Part shown: positions 36,968 through 46,816 of the stretch, piece after piece | How the letters are laid out: every line of letters starts with the position of its first letter | Position numbering within the stretch: the stretch's first letter is position 1 | Source of the DNA: Acidobacteriota bacterium | Lineage (GTDB): Bacteria > Acidobacteriota > Thermoanaerobaculia > Multivoradales > JAHEKO01 | Direction of reading: 5' to 3' | Length of the DNA stretch: 55,885 nucleotides | NCBI GenBank assembly: GCA_029263375.1 | Contig: JAJCXP010000139.1 | Location: forward strand, 1-55,885 | Position numbers and translations under genes: made by a program | The notes under the pieces: generated by a model | Told to the model about the DNA's origin: nothing | Database searches by the model: none | What the model saw: only the letters and a program-made list of their open reading frames with translations

Positions 36968-36982
36968 GCGGGCGTTGGCGGC

Positions 36983-37810
36983 ATGGGGATGGAGAGCTCG
37001 GTACACCCGACCGCGATCGTCGACCCGAGCGCCGAGCTGGACGCCGGCGTCGTCGTCGGCCCGTTCGCTGTGATCGGCCCTGACGTCGTGATCGGTGCCG
37101 GCTCCGAGATCGGCGCCGCGGCTCAGATCCAGGGACCGGCCCGGATCGGTCTGCGCAATCGAATCTTCGCTCAGGCGTGTGTGGGCTTCGAGCCGCAGGA
37201 TCTCAAGTTCCAGGGCGAGCGGAGCGTTCTCGAGATCGGCGACGACAACACGATCCGCGAGTTCGCCACCGTGCATCGCGGTACCGAGCACGGTGGCGGT
37301 CGGACCCGCATCGGCAACGGCAACCTGTTCATGGCCTACACCCACGTTGCGCACGACTGCATCGTTGGCGATCGGACGATCTTCGGCAACGCCTCGACCC
37401 TGGCCGGCCACGTCGAGGTTGCAGACGACGCGATCCTGAGCGCCTTCTGCGCGGTGCATCAGTTCTGCAGGGTGGGCCGTCACGCCTACATCGGCGGTTA
37501 CACCATTGTCACCATGGACGCCCTGCCGTATGCCAAGACGGTCGGCACGAAGGCGGTGTGCCTGGGGATCAATCGGATCGGTCTGAAGCGTCGGGGCTTC
37601 GACGACGAGCGGTTGCGGTCGCTCGAATCAGCCTATCGCACGGTCGTGCGCTCCGGATTGAACACCGCCGAGGCGATCTCCCGCCTGCGCGAGCAGCATG
37701 CCGACAACGGCGACATCGACTACCTGATCGAGTTCATCGAGTCGACCACCCGAGGCGTGCTGAAGACACCGCCGGGACGTGGCGGCGCGCGAGGTGGCGC
37801 GCCTGACTGA
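36983..37810 (+). CDS. lpxA: UDP-N-acetylglucosamine O-acyltransferase LpxA
   Basis: A 275-residue left-handed beta-helix acyltransferase that begins lipid A synthesis. Hexapeptide repeats run through about residues 7-190; the catalytic His is in THVAHDCIVG; AVHQFCRVG and NRIGLKRRGF are conserved LpxA marks. The C-terminal part is helical. ATG 36989 is an alternative start. It is followed by an overlapping oxidoreductase gene of the type (GnnA) that in some bacteria supplies a 3-amino UDP-sugar to LpxA, so the acceptor might be UDP-GlcNAc3N. Confidence 0.95.
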   Translation: MGMESSVHPTAIVDPSAELDAGVVVGPFAVIGPDVVIGAGSEIGAAAQIQGPARIGLRNRIFAQACVGFEPQDLKFQGERSVLEIGDDNTIREFATVHRGTEHGGGRTRIGNGNLFMAYTHVAHDCIVGDRTIFGNASTLAGHVEVADDAILSAFCAVHQFCRVGRHAYIGGYTIVTMDALPYAKTVGTKAVCLGINRIGLKRRGFDDERLRSLESAYRTVVRSGLNTAEAISRLREQHADNGDIDYLIEFIESTTRGVLKTPPGRGGARGGAPD

Positions 37811-38741
37811 TCTGACGACGGCGGCTCCGGTGCGGCTAGGCGTGGTCGGTACCGGCGCGATGGGCCGCCATCACGTTCGGATCCTGAGCGACCTGCCGGG
37901 CGCTGAGCTGGTCGGGATCTTCGACAGCGATTTCGAGGTCGCGGCAGCGATCGGCGCGGAGCACGGGGCACGCGCTTTCGCGAGCGTGTCCGAGCTCAGC
38001 GAGCGAGTCGACGCCGTGGTGCTGGCGGTACCGACGGTCCGCCATGCCGAGCTCGGTGTCGACCTCCTGAGACGCGGCCTCCACGTTCTGGTGGAGAAAC
38101 CGATCGCGTCCTCGCTCGAGGAGGCCGATGCGCTGATCGAAGCGGCCGGCAACTCGGTGCTGGCGGTCGGACACGTGGAGTTCTTCAACCCCGCGGTGCA
38201 GGCGCTGGTCGGGCTGGGAGTGCCGCCGGGATTCCTCGAGATCCATCGCATGTCGGTCTTCAAGCCGCGCAGCCTCGATATCGACGTGGTGCTCGATCTG
38301 ATGATCCACGATCTGCAGATCCTGCACGCTCTCGATCCGAGCCCGATCGAGGAGATCCGGGCAACCGGGATCAACGTGCTGACCGATCGGGTCGACATCG
38401 CCAGCGTCCGGCTCGCGCTCGAGTCCGGCTGCGTGGCCAACGTGACCGCCTCGCGGATCTCGGGCGAGACGGTGCGCAAGCTGCGGGTCTTCCTGCAGAA
38501 CAGCTACTATTCTCTGGACTACCACGAGCAGAGTCTGCAGGGCGTGCGGCTGCTGGCCGGAGACTCGAAGCGCCAGCTCGTGCCCCATCTTCCGGAGATC
38601 GAGCGCGCCGAGCCCCTGCGAGTAGAGTTGGCGGCGTTCGTCGCCGCGTGTCAGGGAAATCGAGAGGGGATCGTGAGCGGCGAGCAGGCCAGACGGGCGC
38701 TCAAGACCGCGATCCGGATCGCGCGGGCGATCGAAGGCTGA
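37779..38741 (+). CDS. Gfo/Idh/MocA family oxidoreductase, possibly GnnA-like
   Basis: A 320-residue NAD(P)-dependent oxidoreductase. The Rossmann domain starts with GVVGTGAMGRHH and contains the family EKP motif in VLVEKPIA. The catalytic C-terminal domain holds DLMIHDLQI, whose His is the usual catalytic position. It overlaps the end of lpxA, so it is translated with it. In Acidithiobacillus and Leptospira, GnnA beside lpxA oxidises UDP-GlcNAc at C3 and GnnB then transaminates it; no aminotransferase is adjacent here. A general sugar dehydrogenase role is the alternative. GTG 37794 is another possible start. Confidence 0.83.
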   Translation: MAAREVARLTDLTTAAPVRLGVVGTGAMGRHHVRILSDLPGAELVGIFDSDFEVAAAIGAEHGARAFASVSELSERVDAVVLAVPTVRHAELGVDLLRRGLHVLVEKPIASSLEEADALIEAAGNSVLAVGHVEFFNPAVQALVGLGVPPGFLEIHRMSVFKPRSLDIDVVLDLMIHDLQILHALDPSPIEEIRATGINVLTDRVDIASVRLALESGCVANVTASRISGETVRKLRVFLQNSYYSLDYHEQSLQGVRLLAGDSKRQLVPHLPEIERAEPLRVELAAFVAACQGNREGIVSGEQARRALKTAIRIARAIEG

Positions 38742-38776
38742 GCGGCACGACGATGACCGCGACTGGAGGAAACGGG

Positions 38777-39640
38777 ATGGATAAGATCGAGATCGGTGTG
38801 ATCGGCGGCAGCGGCCTCTACGCGATGGAGAGGCTCGAGGTGCTCGAAGAGCGCCAGATCGAGACGCCGTTCGGCGATCCCTCCGACGCCTTCATCATCG
38901 GCGAGCTCGAGGGACGCAAAGTAGCTTTTCTACCGCGCCACGCGCGCGGCCATCGCCTGCTGCCTTCGGAGCTCAACTACCGGGCGAACCTGTACGGCAT
39001 GAAGGTGCTGGGCGTCGAGTGGGTGGTCTCGGTGTCGGCCGTGGGCTCGCTCAAGATCGACTACCCGCCGCGCGACATCGTGGTTCCTGATCAATTCTAC
39101 GACCGCACCCGGCACCGCGCCGACACCTTCTTCGGAAACGGCCTGGTGGGCCACGTGAGCTTTGGCGATCCGGTCTGCGCTGAGCTCTCGGGTTGGATGG
39201 CCGAGGGCGCCGAAGCGGCCGGGGCGACCGTGCACCGCGGCGGTACCTACGTCTGTATGGAGGGCCCCCAGTTCTCGACCCGGGCGGAGTCGGAAGAGTA
39301 CCGGTCGCGCGGCTTCGACGTGGTCGGGATGACCAACCTGCAGGAGGCCAAGTTGGCGCGTGAGGCCGAGATGAGTTACGGCACCCTGGCGATGGTCACC
39401 GACTACGACTGCTGGCACGAGGAGGAGGACGAGGTCTCGAGCGACGCGGTGATGGAGGTGATTCAGGCCAACGTCGAGGTGGCGAAGGAGGCCGTTCGCG
39501 AAACGGTCCGCCGGATTCCGGTCGGCCGAACCAGTCCCTTCCGCGGTATTCTCCGGCACTCTCTGGTCACCGACCCAGCGCTCGTGCCGCGGGCAACGCG
39601 CGAGGCCCTGGCGCCGATCGTCGGGCCCTACCTGGGCTAG
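38777..39640 (+). CDS. mtnP: S-methyl-5'-thioadenosine phosphorylase
   Basis: A 287-residue PNP/MTAP family 2 phosphorylase. It begins with the phosphate loop GVIGGSGLY, then LPRHARGH, the CMEGPQFSTRAE substrate segment and VTDYDCWHEEEDEV near the C-terminus, which favours methylthioadenosine over inosine/guanosine. It cleaves MTA to adenine and methylthioribose 1-phosphate; apt, about 2.2 kb downstream, would recycle the adenine. ATG 38777 is chosen for its GGAGG site 7-8 bases upstream. Confidence 0.92.
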   Translation: MDKIEIGVIGGSGLYAMERLEVLEERQIETPFGDPSDAFIIGELEGRKVAFLPRHARGHRLLPSELNYRANLYGMKVLGVEWVVSVSAVGSLKIDYPPRDIVVPDQFYDRTRHRADTFFGNGLVGHVSFGDPVCAELSGWMAEGAEAAGATVHRGGTYVCMEGPQFSTRAESEEYRSRGFDVVGMTNLQEAKLAREAEMSYGTLAMVTDYDCWHEEEDEVSSDAVMEVIQANVEVAKEAVRETVRRIPVGRTSPFRGILRHSLVTDPALVPRATREALAPIVGPYLG

Positions 39641-39711
39641 CCTGCCCTTCTCACCAGCTCCCGACTGCGAAACCGCATGCACCTGAATCCGCGAGACTCC
39701 CCCCTGGCCAG

Positions 39712-40473
39712 ATGACCCGGATCCTGGTCACCAACGACGACGGCGTCTTCTCGGAAGGGATCAAGCTCCTGGCCGCGGCGCTGGGCGAGCTCGGCGAGGT
39801 CACGGTGGTCGCGCCGGACCGAGAGCAGAGCGCGTCGGGGCACTCGCTGACGCTCCATCGCCCCCTGCGAATGCGGCAGATCGAGGAGCGGACCTACTCG
39901 GTGGACGGCACACCGACCGATTGCGTCAACCTTGCGGTCGCCTGGCTGATGAAGGACGAGCCGCCCGACCTGGTGGTTTCGGGAATCAACTTCGGCTGTA
40001 ATCTGGGTGAGGACGTCACCTACTCGGGGACGGTGAGCGCTACCTTCGAGGCATCCCTGCTCGGCATCCCATCGCTGGCGTTGTCGCAGGAGGTGAGCGA
40101 ACATTTCTCGTTCGAGCCCGCTGCTGGTGTGGCACGGACGCTGGTAGAGCGTCTGCTGCAGGCCGACGCACCGGCAGACCTGTTGCTCAATGTCAACATA
40201 CCGTCGGCGCCGCTCGGTGGCGCCGTGGTCACCAAGCTCGGTCGTCGGACCTACAGCCAGTCGGTGGTGGAGAAGCGCGATCCGCGCGGCCGGCGCTACT
40301 TCTGGATCGCCGGCACCCCGGAGTGGTCGGACGAAGATGGAACCGACATCGCGGCGATTGCCCGAGGTCGGGTCTCGATCACGCCGCTGCACCTCGACCT
40401 CACCGACTACCGTGGGCTGGGCTCCTACGATTGGCTCGTTGACAGCCTCGGCGGCCTGGCGGACGAGAGTTGA
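39712..40473 (+). CDS. surE: 5'/3'-nucleotidase SurE
   Basis: A 253-residue metal-dependent phosphatase. It opens with the SurE signature ILVTNDDGVFSEG (metal-binding DD), then APDREQSASGHSLT and SGINFGCNLGEDVTYSGTV. It removes phosphate from nucleoside monophosphates and is classically coupled to pcm in stationary-phase survival, as here, where the pcm TTG overlaps the SurE stop (TTGA). The 71 bases upstream show no clear promoter. Confidence 0.96.
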   Translation: MTRILVTNDDGVFSEGIKLLAAALGELGEVTVVAPDREQSASGHSLTLHRPLRMRQIEERTYSVDGTPTDCVNLAVAWLMKDEPPDLVVSGINFGCNLGEDVTYSGTVSATFEASLLGIPSLALSQEVSEHFSFEPAAGVARTLVERLLQADAPADLLLNVNIPSAPLGGAVVTKLGRRTYSQSVVEKRDPRGRRYFWIAGTPEWSDEDGTDIAAIARGRVSITPLHLDLTDYRGLGSYDWLVDSLGGLADES

Positions 40474-41138
40474 CGGAAGACTTCAGCTTTCAGCGGCGGA
40501 CGATGGTGCAGAAGTTGGGGGAGCGGGGGATCCGCGACGAGCGTGTCCTGGAGGCGCTCGGCGAGCTACCGCGTGAGCTGTTCGTCAAGGAACACCTGCG
40601 TAGTCAGGCCTACCAGGACTTCGCTCTACCGATCGGCAACGAGCAGACGATCTCGCAGCCCTGGATCGTTGCCCGAATGACCGAGCTGCTGAAGCTCGAA
40701 CGACGGCACTCGGTGCTCGAGATCGGTACCGGTTCGGGCTATCAGACCGCGATCCTGGCGCGCCTTGCGCAGTGGGTCTACAGTCTCGAACGGGTCTCGG
40801 AGCTCGCCAGTCTGGCGATCCGGCGGCTCCGCGAGCTGGGGGTCGACAACGTCAAGATCCAATCGTTCGACGGCTCGGTCGGCTGGAGCGACCGCGCGCC
40901 CTTCGACCGGATCCTGGTCACCGCCGGCGCGCCGGCGGCGCCGCCACCGCTCCTCGAGCAGCTCGCGGTAGGGGGCCGTATGGTGGTCCCGGAGGGCGGC
41001 CGCGAGCAGCAGCGGCTGGTGGTCTATCGCAAGCTTCGTCAGGGGGTTCGCCGAGAGGCGGGCGAGACGGTAAGCTTCGTGCCGCTCACCGGTCGGCACG
41101 GCTGGGGCGGCGAAGACTCCGACAGCTCCGATCGGTGA
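40470..41138 (+). CDS. pcm: protein-L-isoaspartate O-methyltransferase
   Basis: A 222-residue SAM-dependent repair methyltransferase that acts on isoaspartyl residues of aged proteins. It has the family N-terminus (MVQKLGERGIRDERVLEA), the SAM loop VLEIGTGSGYQTA and the PCMT segment RILVTAGAP. The TTG start overlaps the surE stop by 4 bases. The downstream DedA gene follows after 3 bases, so a surE-pcm-dedA-apt transcript is likely. Confidence 0.96.
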   Translation: MTEDFSFQRRTMVQKLGERGIRDERVLEALGELPRELFVKEHLRSQAYQDFALPIGNEQTISQPWIVARMTELLKLERRHSVLEIGTGSGYQTAILARLAQWVYSLERVSELASLAIRRLRELGVDNVKIQSFDGSVGWSDRAPFDRILVTAGAPAAPPPLLEQLAVGGRMVVPEGGREQQRLVVYRKLRQGVRREAGETVSFVPLTGRHGWGGEDSDSSDR

Positions 41139-41141
41139 CCC

Positions 41142-41804
41142 ATGGGCAAGCTCTACAACAGCTTTCACGACCTGATGACCCAGATGCTGGGCTGGGTCGA
41201 GGCGTTCGCAACGACACCCTACGGCGGTTGGGCGCTGTTCGTGCTGGCGTTCGCGGAGAGCAGCTTCTTCCCGATTCCGCCCGACGTGCTCTTGATCGCG
41301 CTGTGCCTCGGCGATCCGGGCAAGGCGTACTGGTTCGCGACCCTGTGCTCGGTCGGGTCGGTGCTCGGCGGCGTCGCTGGCTACGGCATCGGCTACTACG
41401 GCGGCCGGCCCCTGATGCGGCGACTGTTCAACGAACGAAAGATCCGGGCGGTGGAGGATCTCTACGACCGCTACAACGCGTGGGCGACCGGCGTCGCCGG
41501 ACTGACCCCGCTGCCCTACAAGCTGTTCACGATCTCGGGCGGGGTCTTCGCGATCAACTTCAAGATATTCCTGCTCGCCTCGGTGATCGCGCGGACGTTG
41601 AGGTTCTTCGTCGTCGCCGCGTTGATCAGCTTGGTAGGCGAGCCTGCCAAGCGGCTGATCGACGAGCACCTCGGGTGGCTCTCGATCGCCTTTGTTATTC
41701 TGCTGATCACTGGTTTCTACATCGTGGGCAAGGGGTTCGGAGGGATCGGGTCCGACCACGCAGAAGAAACGCACGAAGAGAGGGCTGACAAATCGAATGG
41801 ATGA
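41142..41804 (+). CDS. DedA/YqaA family membrane protein
   Basis: A 220-residue membrane protein with four or five hydrophobic segments. The SNARE-associated core carries [16 protein letters not shown], then GYGIGYYGG and a later [19 protein letters not shown] re-entrant region, the YqaA subgroup style. DedA-superfamily members are implicated in flipping phospholipid or undecaprenyl phosphate and in proton-coupled homeostasis; the exact substrate is unknown. It overlaps the apt start by 8 bases. Confidence 0.88.
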   Translation: MGKLYNSFHDLMTQMLGWVEAFATTPYGGWALFVLAFAESSFFPIPPDVLLIALCLGDPGKAYWFATLCSVGSVLGGVAGYGIGYYGGRPLMRRLFNERKIRAVEDLYDRYNAWATGVAGLTPLPYKLFTISGGVFAINFKIFLLASVIARTLRFFVVAALISLVGEPAKRLIDEHLGWLSIAFVILLITGFYIVGKGFGGIGSDHAEETHEERADKSNG

Positions 41805-42312
41805 CCTGAAGCGACACATTCGCGAAATACCCGACTATCCGAAGCCGGGAATCCTCTTCTACGACATCACGACGCTGCTCGGGAATCCGTGGGCGCTGCG
41901 CACCACGGCGGATCGGTTCGTCGAGCGCTTCATCGATCGGAAGATCGACAAGGTCGTTGGTATGGAGTCGCGCGGCTTCCTGTTCGGACCGATCCTGGCC
42001 TACAACCTGAACGCCGGCTTTGTGCCGGTGCGCAAGCCGGGCAAGCTGCCGTCCGACGTGGTCAGCGAGAGCTACGACCTCGAATACGGTACCGATTCGC
42101 TCGAGATGCACAACGATGGCATCAAGTCCGGCGAGAAGGTCCTGATCGTCGATGACCTGATTGCGACCGGCGGCACCGCGAAGGCAACCGCGAGCATCGT
42201 CGAGTCGGTCGGCGGTCAAATCGCCGGCTTCGGGTTCATCATCGAGCTGAAGTTTCTCAACGGCCGCGAGGTGCTCTCGGGCTACGAGGTCGAATCGCTC
42301 CTTCAGTACTGA
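41797..42312 (+). CDS. apt: adenine phosphoribosyltransferase
   Basis: A 171-residue type I phosphoribosyltransferase that converts adenine and PRPP to AMP. It has the N-terminal [18 protein letters not shown], the MESRGFLFG segment and the PRPP motif [13 protein letters not shown]. It completes a purine salvage route with mtnP, which releases adenine. Its ATG lies in the last codons of the DedA gene. The tRNA-Arg promoter begins directly after its stop. Confidence 0.96.
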   Translation: MDDLKRHIREIPDYPKPGILFYDITTLLGNPWALRTTADRFVERFIDRKIDKVVGMESRGFLFGPILAYNLNAGFVPVRKPGKLPSDVVSESYDLEYGTDSLEMHNDGIKSGEKVLIVDDLIATGGTAKATASIVESVGGQIAGFGFIIELKFLNGREVLSGYEVESLLQY

Positions 42313-42320
42313 GTTGCACG

Positions 42321-42326
42321 TATAAT
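42321..42326 (+). promoter_or_regulatory. consensus -10 of the tRNA-Arg gene
   Basis: A perfect TATAAT starts 8 bases after the apt stop and 20 bases before the mature tRNA 5' end, so transcription should start near 42333. No good -35 is visible inside the end of apt. Confidence 0.65.
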
Positions 42327-42340
42327 CCAGGCTCCGCGGA

Positions 42341-42417
42341 GCGGCTGTAGCTCAGGTGGATAGAGCGGGAGCTTCCTAAGCTTTAGGTCGGGGGTTCGAG
42401 TCCTCCCAGCCGCACCA
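42341..42417 (+). tRNA. tRNA-Arg (anticodon CCU)
   Basis: A 77-base cloverleaf with encoded CCA. Acceptor GCGGCTG pairs with CAGCCGC, and the D arm is GCTC/GAGC. The anticodon stem GGAGC/GCTTT (two G-U pairs) closes the loop TTCCTAA, whose anticodon CCT reads AGG. The T arm is GGGGG-TTCGAGT-CCTCC. The discriminator is A followed by CCA. It is a single gene with its own -10, between apt and a TPR protein gene. Confidence 0.96.
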
Positions 42418-42489
42418 ATTCGCCGGGCCTCCCAGCGGAACGTCCGACGCCCGCTCCAGAATCGTCTTCAGAAGACCCAAAGAGGGAAC

Positions 42490-43227
42490 ATGAGTTCGCG
42501 ACTGACCAGAAAAGACATCAAACGCGACGAAGTGCTCGAGACCATCGGCGGCTTCGTCGGATTCGTGACCAAACACGGCAAGTCGATCGTGCTCGCCGCG
42601 GTCGGCCTGATCGTCCTGATCCTCGCCCTGGTGGGCTACCGCGTGTACGCGATGGGCAGAGCGGAGGAGGGCAGCCGCGCCCTGGGTCGTGCTCAGCGGG
42701 TGTACGAAGCGCCGATCGATTCCGAAGCGCCCGAACCGGACGCTGCCGTCGCACCGAGCTTTGCCGACGAGGCCGGCCGCACCGCTCGTGCGCGTGAGCT
42801 GTTCGAGTCGGTGGCGAGCGAGTTCGGGGGCACCGACGCCGGCGACATCGCGTCGGCCTACCTGGGCTCGATCGCGGCCGCGGCGGGCGATCTCGAGAGC
42901 GCCCGCGAGCACTGGTCCGGGTTCGTCGATCGGCAACCGGACCATCTGCTGTCGCAGGAGATCCGGGTAAACCTCATGGCTCTGGACCGTAGACTCGGTC
43001 GCGGTGAGGATCTGGTCGACGAGTTGCGGGCCGAGCTCGCGTCGGCCAGTTCGAAGCTGCCGGAGGAGCTGTTGCTCAACCAGCTCGGCCTGACCCTCGA
43101 GGAGCTAGGTAGAGCGGACGAGGCGCTCGATATCTATCAGCGTCTGGTCCAGGACTTTCCGCAGTCGCCCTATTCGCGCGTGGCGAGCGACCGCATCTCG
43201 GAGCTCGAAGGGTCCGCGGCCGCCTGA
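42490..43227 (+). CDS. membrane-anchored tetratricopeptide repeat protein
   Basis: A 245-residue protein with a charged cytoplasmic N-terminus, one membrane helix at about 33-52 (IVLAAVGLIVLILALVGY) and a helical periplasmic part with TPR-like repeats. The clearest is at about 200-235 (ELLLNQLGLTLEELGRADEALDIYQ, split here only by repeat phase). The layout resembles YfgM/BamD-like envelope scaffolds. A GAGGG site precedes the ATG. It is followed by deoA after 4 bases. The molecular partner is unknown. Confidence 0.72.
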   Translation: MSSRLTRKDIKRDEVLETIGGFVGFVTKHGKSIVLAAVGLIVLILALVGYRVYAMGRAEEGSRALGRAQRVYEAPIDSEAPEPDAAVAPSFADEAGRTARARELFESVASEFGGTDAGDIASAYLGSIAAAAGDLESAREHWSGFVDRQPDHLLSQEIRVNLMALDRRLGRGEDLVDELRAELASASSKLPEELLLNQLGLTLEELGRADEALDIYQRLVQDFPQSPYSRVASDRISELEGSAAA

Positions 43228-43231
43228 GCCG

Positions 43232-44524
<1,293 letters not shown>

Positions 44525-44526
44525 CG

Positions 44527-45687
44527 CTATTCGGTCGTTTCGCCGAAGCGCGACGCGAGGATCGCCAGGTCGCGGCCGTCGATGATGCCGTCTTCGTTGA
44601 AGTCGAGCAGCAGATTGAAGCGTGGCTCGCCGATCTCGGCGCCGAAGCCGGTAGCGAACTGCTCGAGATCGAACTGCTCCACGGTGCAGTTGCCGTCGAC
44701 ATCCGCGGCGAGGTGCTCACGACCCTCGACCGAGTAGACCCAGAGCAGCGACGAATATTCGTTCGGCGGCTCGGCCCGGTCGCGCGAGTTGACGCTCAAC
44801 ACGACTCGGCAGCCGAGCTGCTTGCGATTGATGGTCGCCTTGAGGTTGGCGCGTCTCTTGGTGCTCGAGCCCTTACTGGCGGAGGCCATCACTTCGCCGT
44901 TGATGACGAAGGTGGTTTCGTTGAAGGCGATGCCGGCGCCGTTACTCGACTCGTACATGCTGGCGGTCAGGGTGGAGCCGCTCGACAGCAGGTCGACATT
45001 GGGCGCGAACCGGCCGGGTACCGGCGCCACCGTGTCGACCTCGAGGATCTGGTCCGCGAAGAGCTGAGCCAGCTCCTCATAGCCCTCAACGTTCGGATGG
45101 CCGATCGGATCCTTGCCACCCGCGTAGAGCCTGCGGTAGACGTCGGGGGTGAAGAAGGGGTTGAAGTGGGCCCAGCCGTCCGCGAACGGCAGGTTCCGGT
45201 CGGCCGTCAGGTCGTAGATCCCCCAGTTGAGCGCCTCCGTGACGGCGTTGCGACTGTCCCTCTTCGCCTTGGGCAGACGGGGAATGACGGTGCCCATGTA
45301 GACCCTCATGCCGCGAGGCTTCGCCTTGCTGACCATGGCGTCCAGATTGGCCAGCACCGACTCGAGTGAGAGGAGGCCTTCGGCGATCATCGTGACGTCG
45401 TTGGTACCCTCCATGAGCAGCAGGTGGTCGCCGCCCCCTGCCAGGACTTCGTCGAGGCGCTCGAGACCTTCGAACGAGCTCTCGCCGGCCAGGCCGTGGT
45501 TCTCGACCTTGGCGTCGAGGCCGGCGTCGCGCAGGATCTGCTGGAGCTTCGGGGGATAGCCCGGCGGGCTGCTGTTGTCGCCGACGCCCTCGGTGATCGA
45601 GTCGCCGAAGGCGACGTAGCGCTCCTCGGCGCCGGCGGGAAGCGCCAGCGACAGGATCAGCAGCGGAATCCAGAGGCGCCGGGTCAT
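44527..45687 (-). CDS. secreted SGNH/GDSL hydrolase with C-terminal dockerin-like repeats
   Basis: A 386-residue exported esterase. The signal peptide spans about 1-20 (ends PAGAE). Block I is YVAFGDSITEGVG with the catalytic Ser, the GTND block is LLLMEGTND, and the late block near IGHPNVEGYEE carries the His. Residues about 225-325 form a beta domain (possibly carbohydrate-binding). The last 55 residues hold two Ca-binding repeats, DVDGNCTVEQFDLEQFATGFG and DFNEDGIIDGRDL, of the type I dockerin pattern. Substrates may be acylated polysaccharides or lipids. It overlaps the preceding gene by 4 bases (ATGA). Confidence 0.88.
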   Translation of the reverse strand: MTRRLWIPLLILSLALPAGAEERYVAFGDSITEGVGDNSSPPGYPPKLQQILRDAGLDAKVENHGLAGESSFEGLERLDEVLAGGGDHLLLMEGTNDVTMIAEGLLSLESVLANLDAMVSKAKPRGMRVYMGTVIPRLPKAKRDSRNAVTEALNWGIYDLTADRNLPFADGWAHFNPFFTPDVYRRLYAGGKDPIGHPNVEGYEELAQLFADQILEVDTVAPVPGRFAPNVDLLSSGSTLTASMYESSNGAGIAFNETTFVINGEVMASASKGSSTKRRANLKATINRKQLGCRVVLSVNSRDRAEPPNEYSSLLWVYSVEGREHLAADVDGNCTVEQFDLEQFATGFGAEIGEPRFNLLLDFNEDGIIDGRDLAILASRFGETTE

Positions 45688-46706
45688 GGCACGTTCCAGT
45701 AGCCGCGCGCCGCCGCGCGCTCGGGCCAGTGCAGGTCGATCCCGCTGCCGTCGCGGAGCGCGATAGAAGGGCGAGTCGGCGCGGTGGCGAGGAAACCGCT
45801 GCGCCGTCGCTCGTCACCGCCGGCGTCGATCTCGAGCACGCCCCAGCCGCGTGGCTCGGCCGTGCGATGGAGTAGGTAGAGTCGGCCGTCCATCCGGTGG
45901 AAGCTGGGGAAGAGGCCGGCTCCCAGCGATCTGGGCGGCTGCCACCGGCCGCGCCGGAAGCGGGCGATCATCAGTTCGTAGCCGCTACCGTCGAAACGGC
46001 TCCAGGCGGCCAGGGCGCCTCCCCGGGTCGCGATCACTGTCGGCGTGACATCGGGCACTCGATTGCCGGGGCCGAGCCGGCGCGGCGCATCCCAGCCGTT
46101 GCCGTTGCTGAGGCTGTAGCGGATCTCGTCGTCATTGCCGTCGAAGGCGCTCCAGACCAGCAGCGACTCCCCGTCCTTCAGGGTCGCGACCGAAAGACCG
46201 GTCTGGCTGCCGGGCCCGGGACCGCTCACCGTCTCCAGCGGTCCCCAATCGGCGCCCGTCCAGGCCCGTGAACGTACGCTCAGCTCGCCCGTACTGCCGC
46301 CGGCCAGCCAGGTGATGCCGTCGAATCGGCCATCCCGGACCAGCAGCTGCGGCCGGACCTGAACGCGGTCCTCCGAGGCTGGCCGGTCGAGCCGCCGGAA
46401 GCCCAGGTTGTCGGCGGTCACGACGACCAATCGCGAGCTACCGTCCTCATCGCGGCGGCGGCCGGCGGCCACCCAACCGTCGCGGGTCTTGACGATGTCG
46501 GTCAGCAGCTCGCCGTCGGCGAGATCGTAGCTGCGCGCCTTGCCTTCGACCTCGACGCGAGCCTCTCCTGGACGGCTCCAGAGCAGTAGGCTCCTAGGCG
46601 CCTCGGACGGCTGCACCACGGTCCACTCCCCACGGTCCTCGGCTACGGCGACTGTGAGGGTGGAAACCAGGAAGGTCAGCGCTAGGAGGGATCCTCTCCT
46701 CAGCAC
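45684..46706 (-). CDS. secreted beta-propeller-like protein of unknown function
   Basis: A 340-residue exported protein starting with GTG. The signal peptide covers about 1-22 (ends AVAED). The mature part has repeated short strands with Asp-box-like or BNR-like turns such as DGNDDEIRYSL, GGALAAWSRFDGSGYELMIARF and DWGPLETVSGPG, suggesting a five- or six-bladed propeller like those of sialidases, but no catalytic set was identified. It heads a two-gene operon with the SGNH hydrolase, so it may bind the same extracellular material. A TACGAT element 6 bases before the GTG suggests leaderless expression. Confidence 0.65.
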   Translation of the reverse strand: MLRRGSLLALTFLVSTLTVAVAEDRGEWTVVQPSEAPRSLLLWSRPGEARVEVEGKARSYDLADGELLTDIVKTRDGWVAAGRRRDEDGSSRLVVVTADNLGFRRLDRPASEDRVQVRPQLLVRDGRFDGITWLAGGSTGELSVRSRAWTGADWGPLETVSGPGPGSQTGLSVATLKDGESLLVWSAFDGNDDEIRYSLSNGNGWDAPRRLGPGNRVPDVTPTVIATRGGALAAWSRFDGSGYELMIARFRRGRWQPPRSLGAGLFPSFHRMDGRLYLLHRTAEPRGWGVLEIDAGGDERRRSGFLATAPTRPSIALRDGSGIDLHWPERAAARGYWNVP

Positions 46707-46712
46707 GGGGTA

Positions 46713-46718
46713 ATCGTA
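46713..46718 (-). promoter_or_regulatory. candidate -10 of the propeller-SGNH operon, leaderless
   Basis: TACGAT on the minus strand lies 6 bases before the GTG at 46706, with no ribosome site between. Confidence 0.5.
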
Positions 46719-46754
46719 GGATGGCGACGGAACCGTGTCAATTGCGGGCTGGCC

Positions 46755-46785
46755 CCGTTTCGGTGGGCGTGTTTGCGCGAAACGG
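46755..46785. promoter_or_regulatory. 8-bp perfect inverted repeat between divergent genes
   Basis: CCGTTTCG and CGAAACGG flank a 15-base spacer in the 110-base region between the propeller gene and cinA. The spacing suits a dimeric regulator contacting one DNA face. It lies 19-49 bases upstream of the cinA -10. Confidence 0.4.
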
Positions 46786-46803
46786 AGCGCCGCTCGATTC
46801 CGG

Positions 46804-46809
46804 TATCAT
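46804..46809 (+). promoter_or_regulatory. candidate -10 of cinA, leaderless
   Basis: TATCAT lies 7 bases before the cinA ATG at 46817, putting the transcript start on the start codon. No Shine-Dalgarno sequence is present. Confidence 0.55.
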
Positions 46810-46816
46810 CACGGCT

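Noticed and set aside
40626..41819. 397-codon minus-strand frame opposite pcm and the DedA gene
   Set aside because: Both sense-strand genes are conserved and tightly spaced. The antisense product is Arg/Asp/Gln-rich with no domain.
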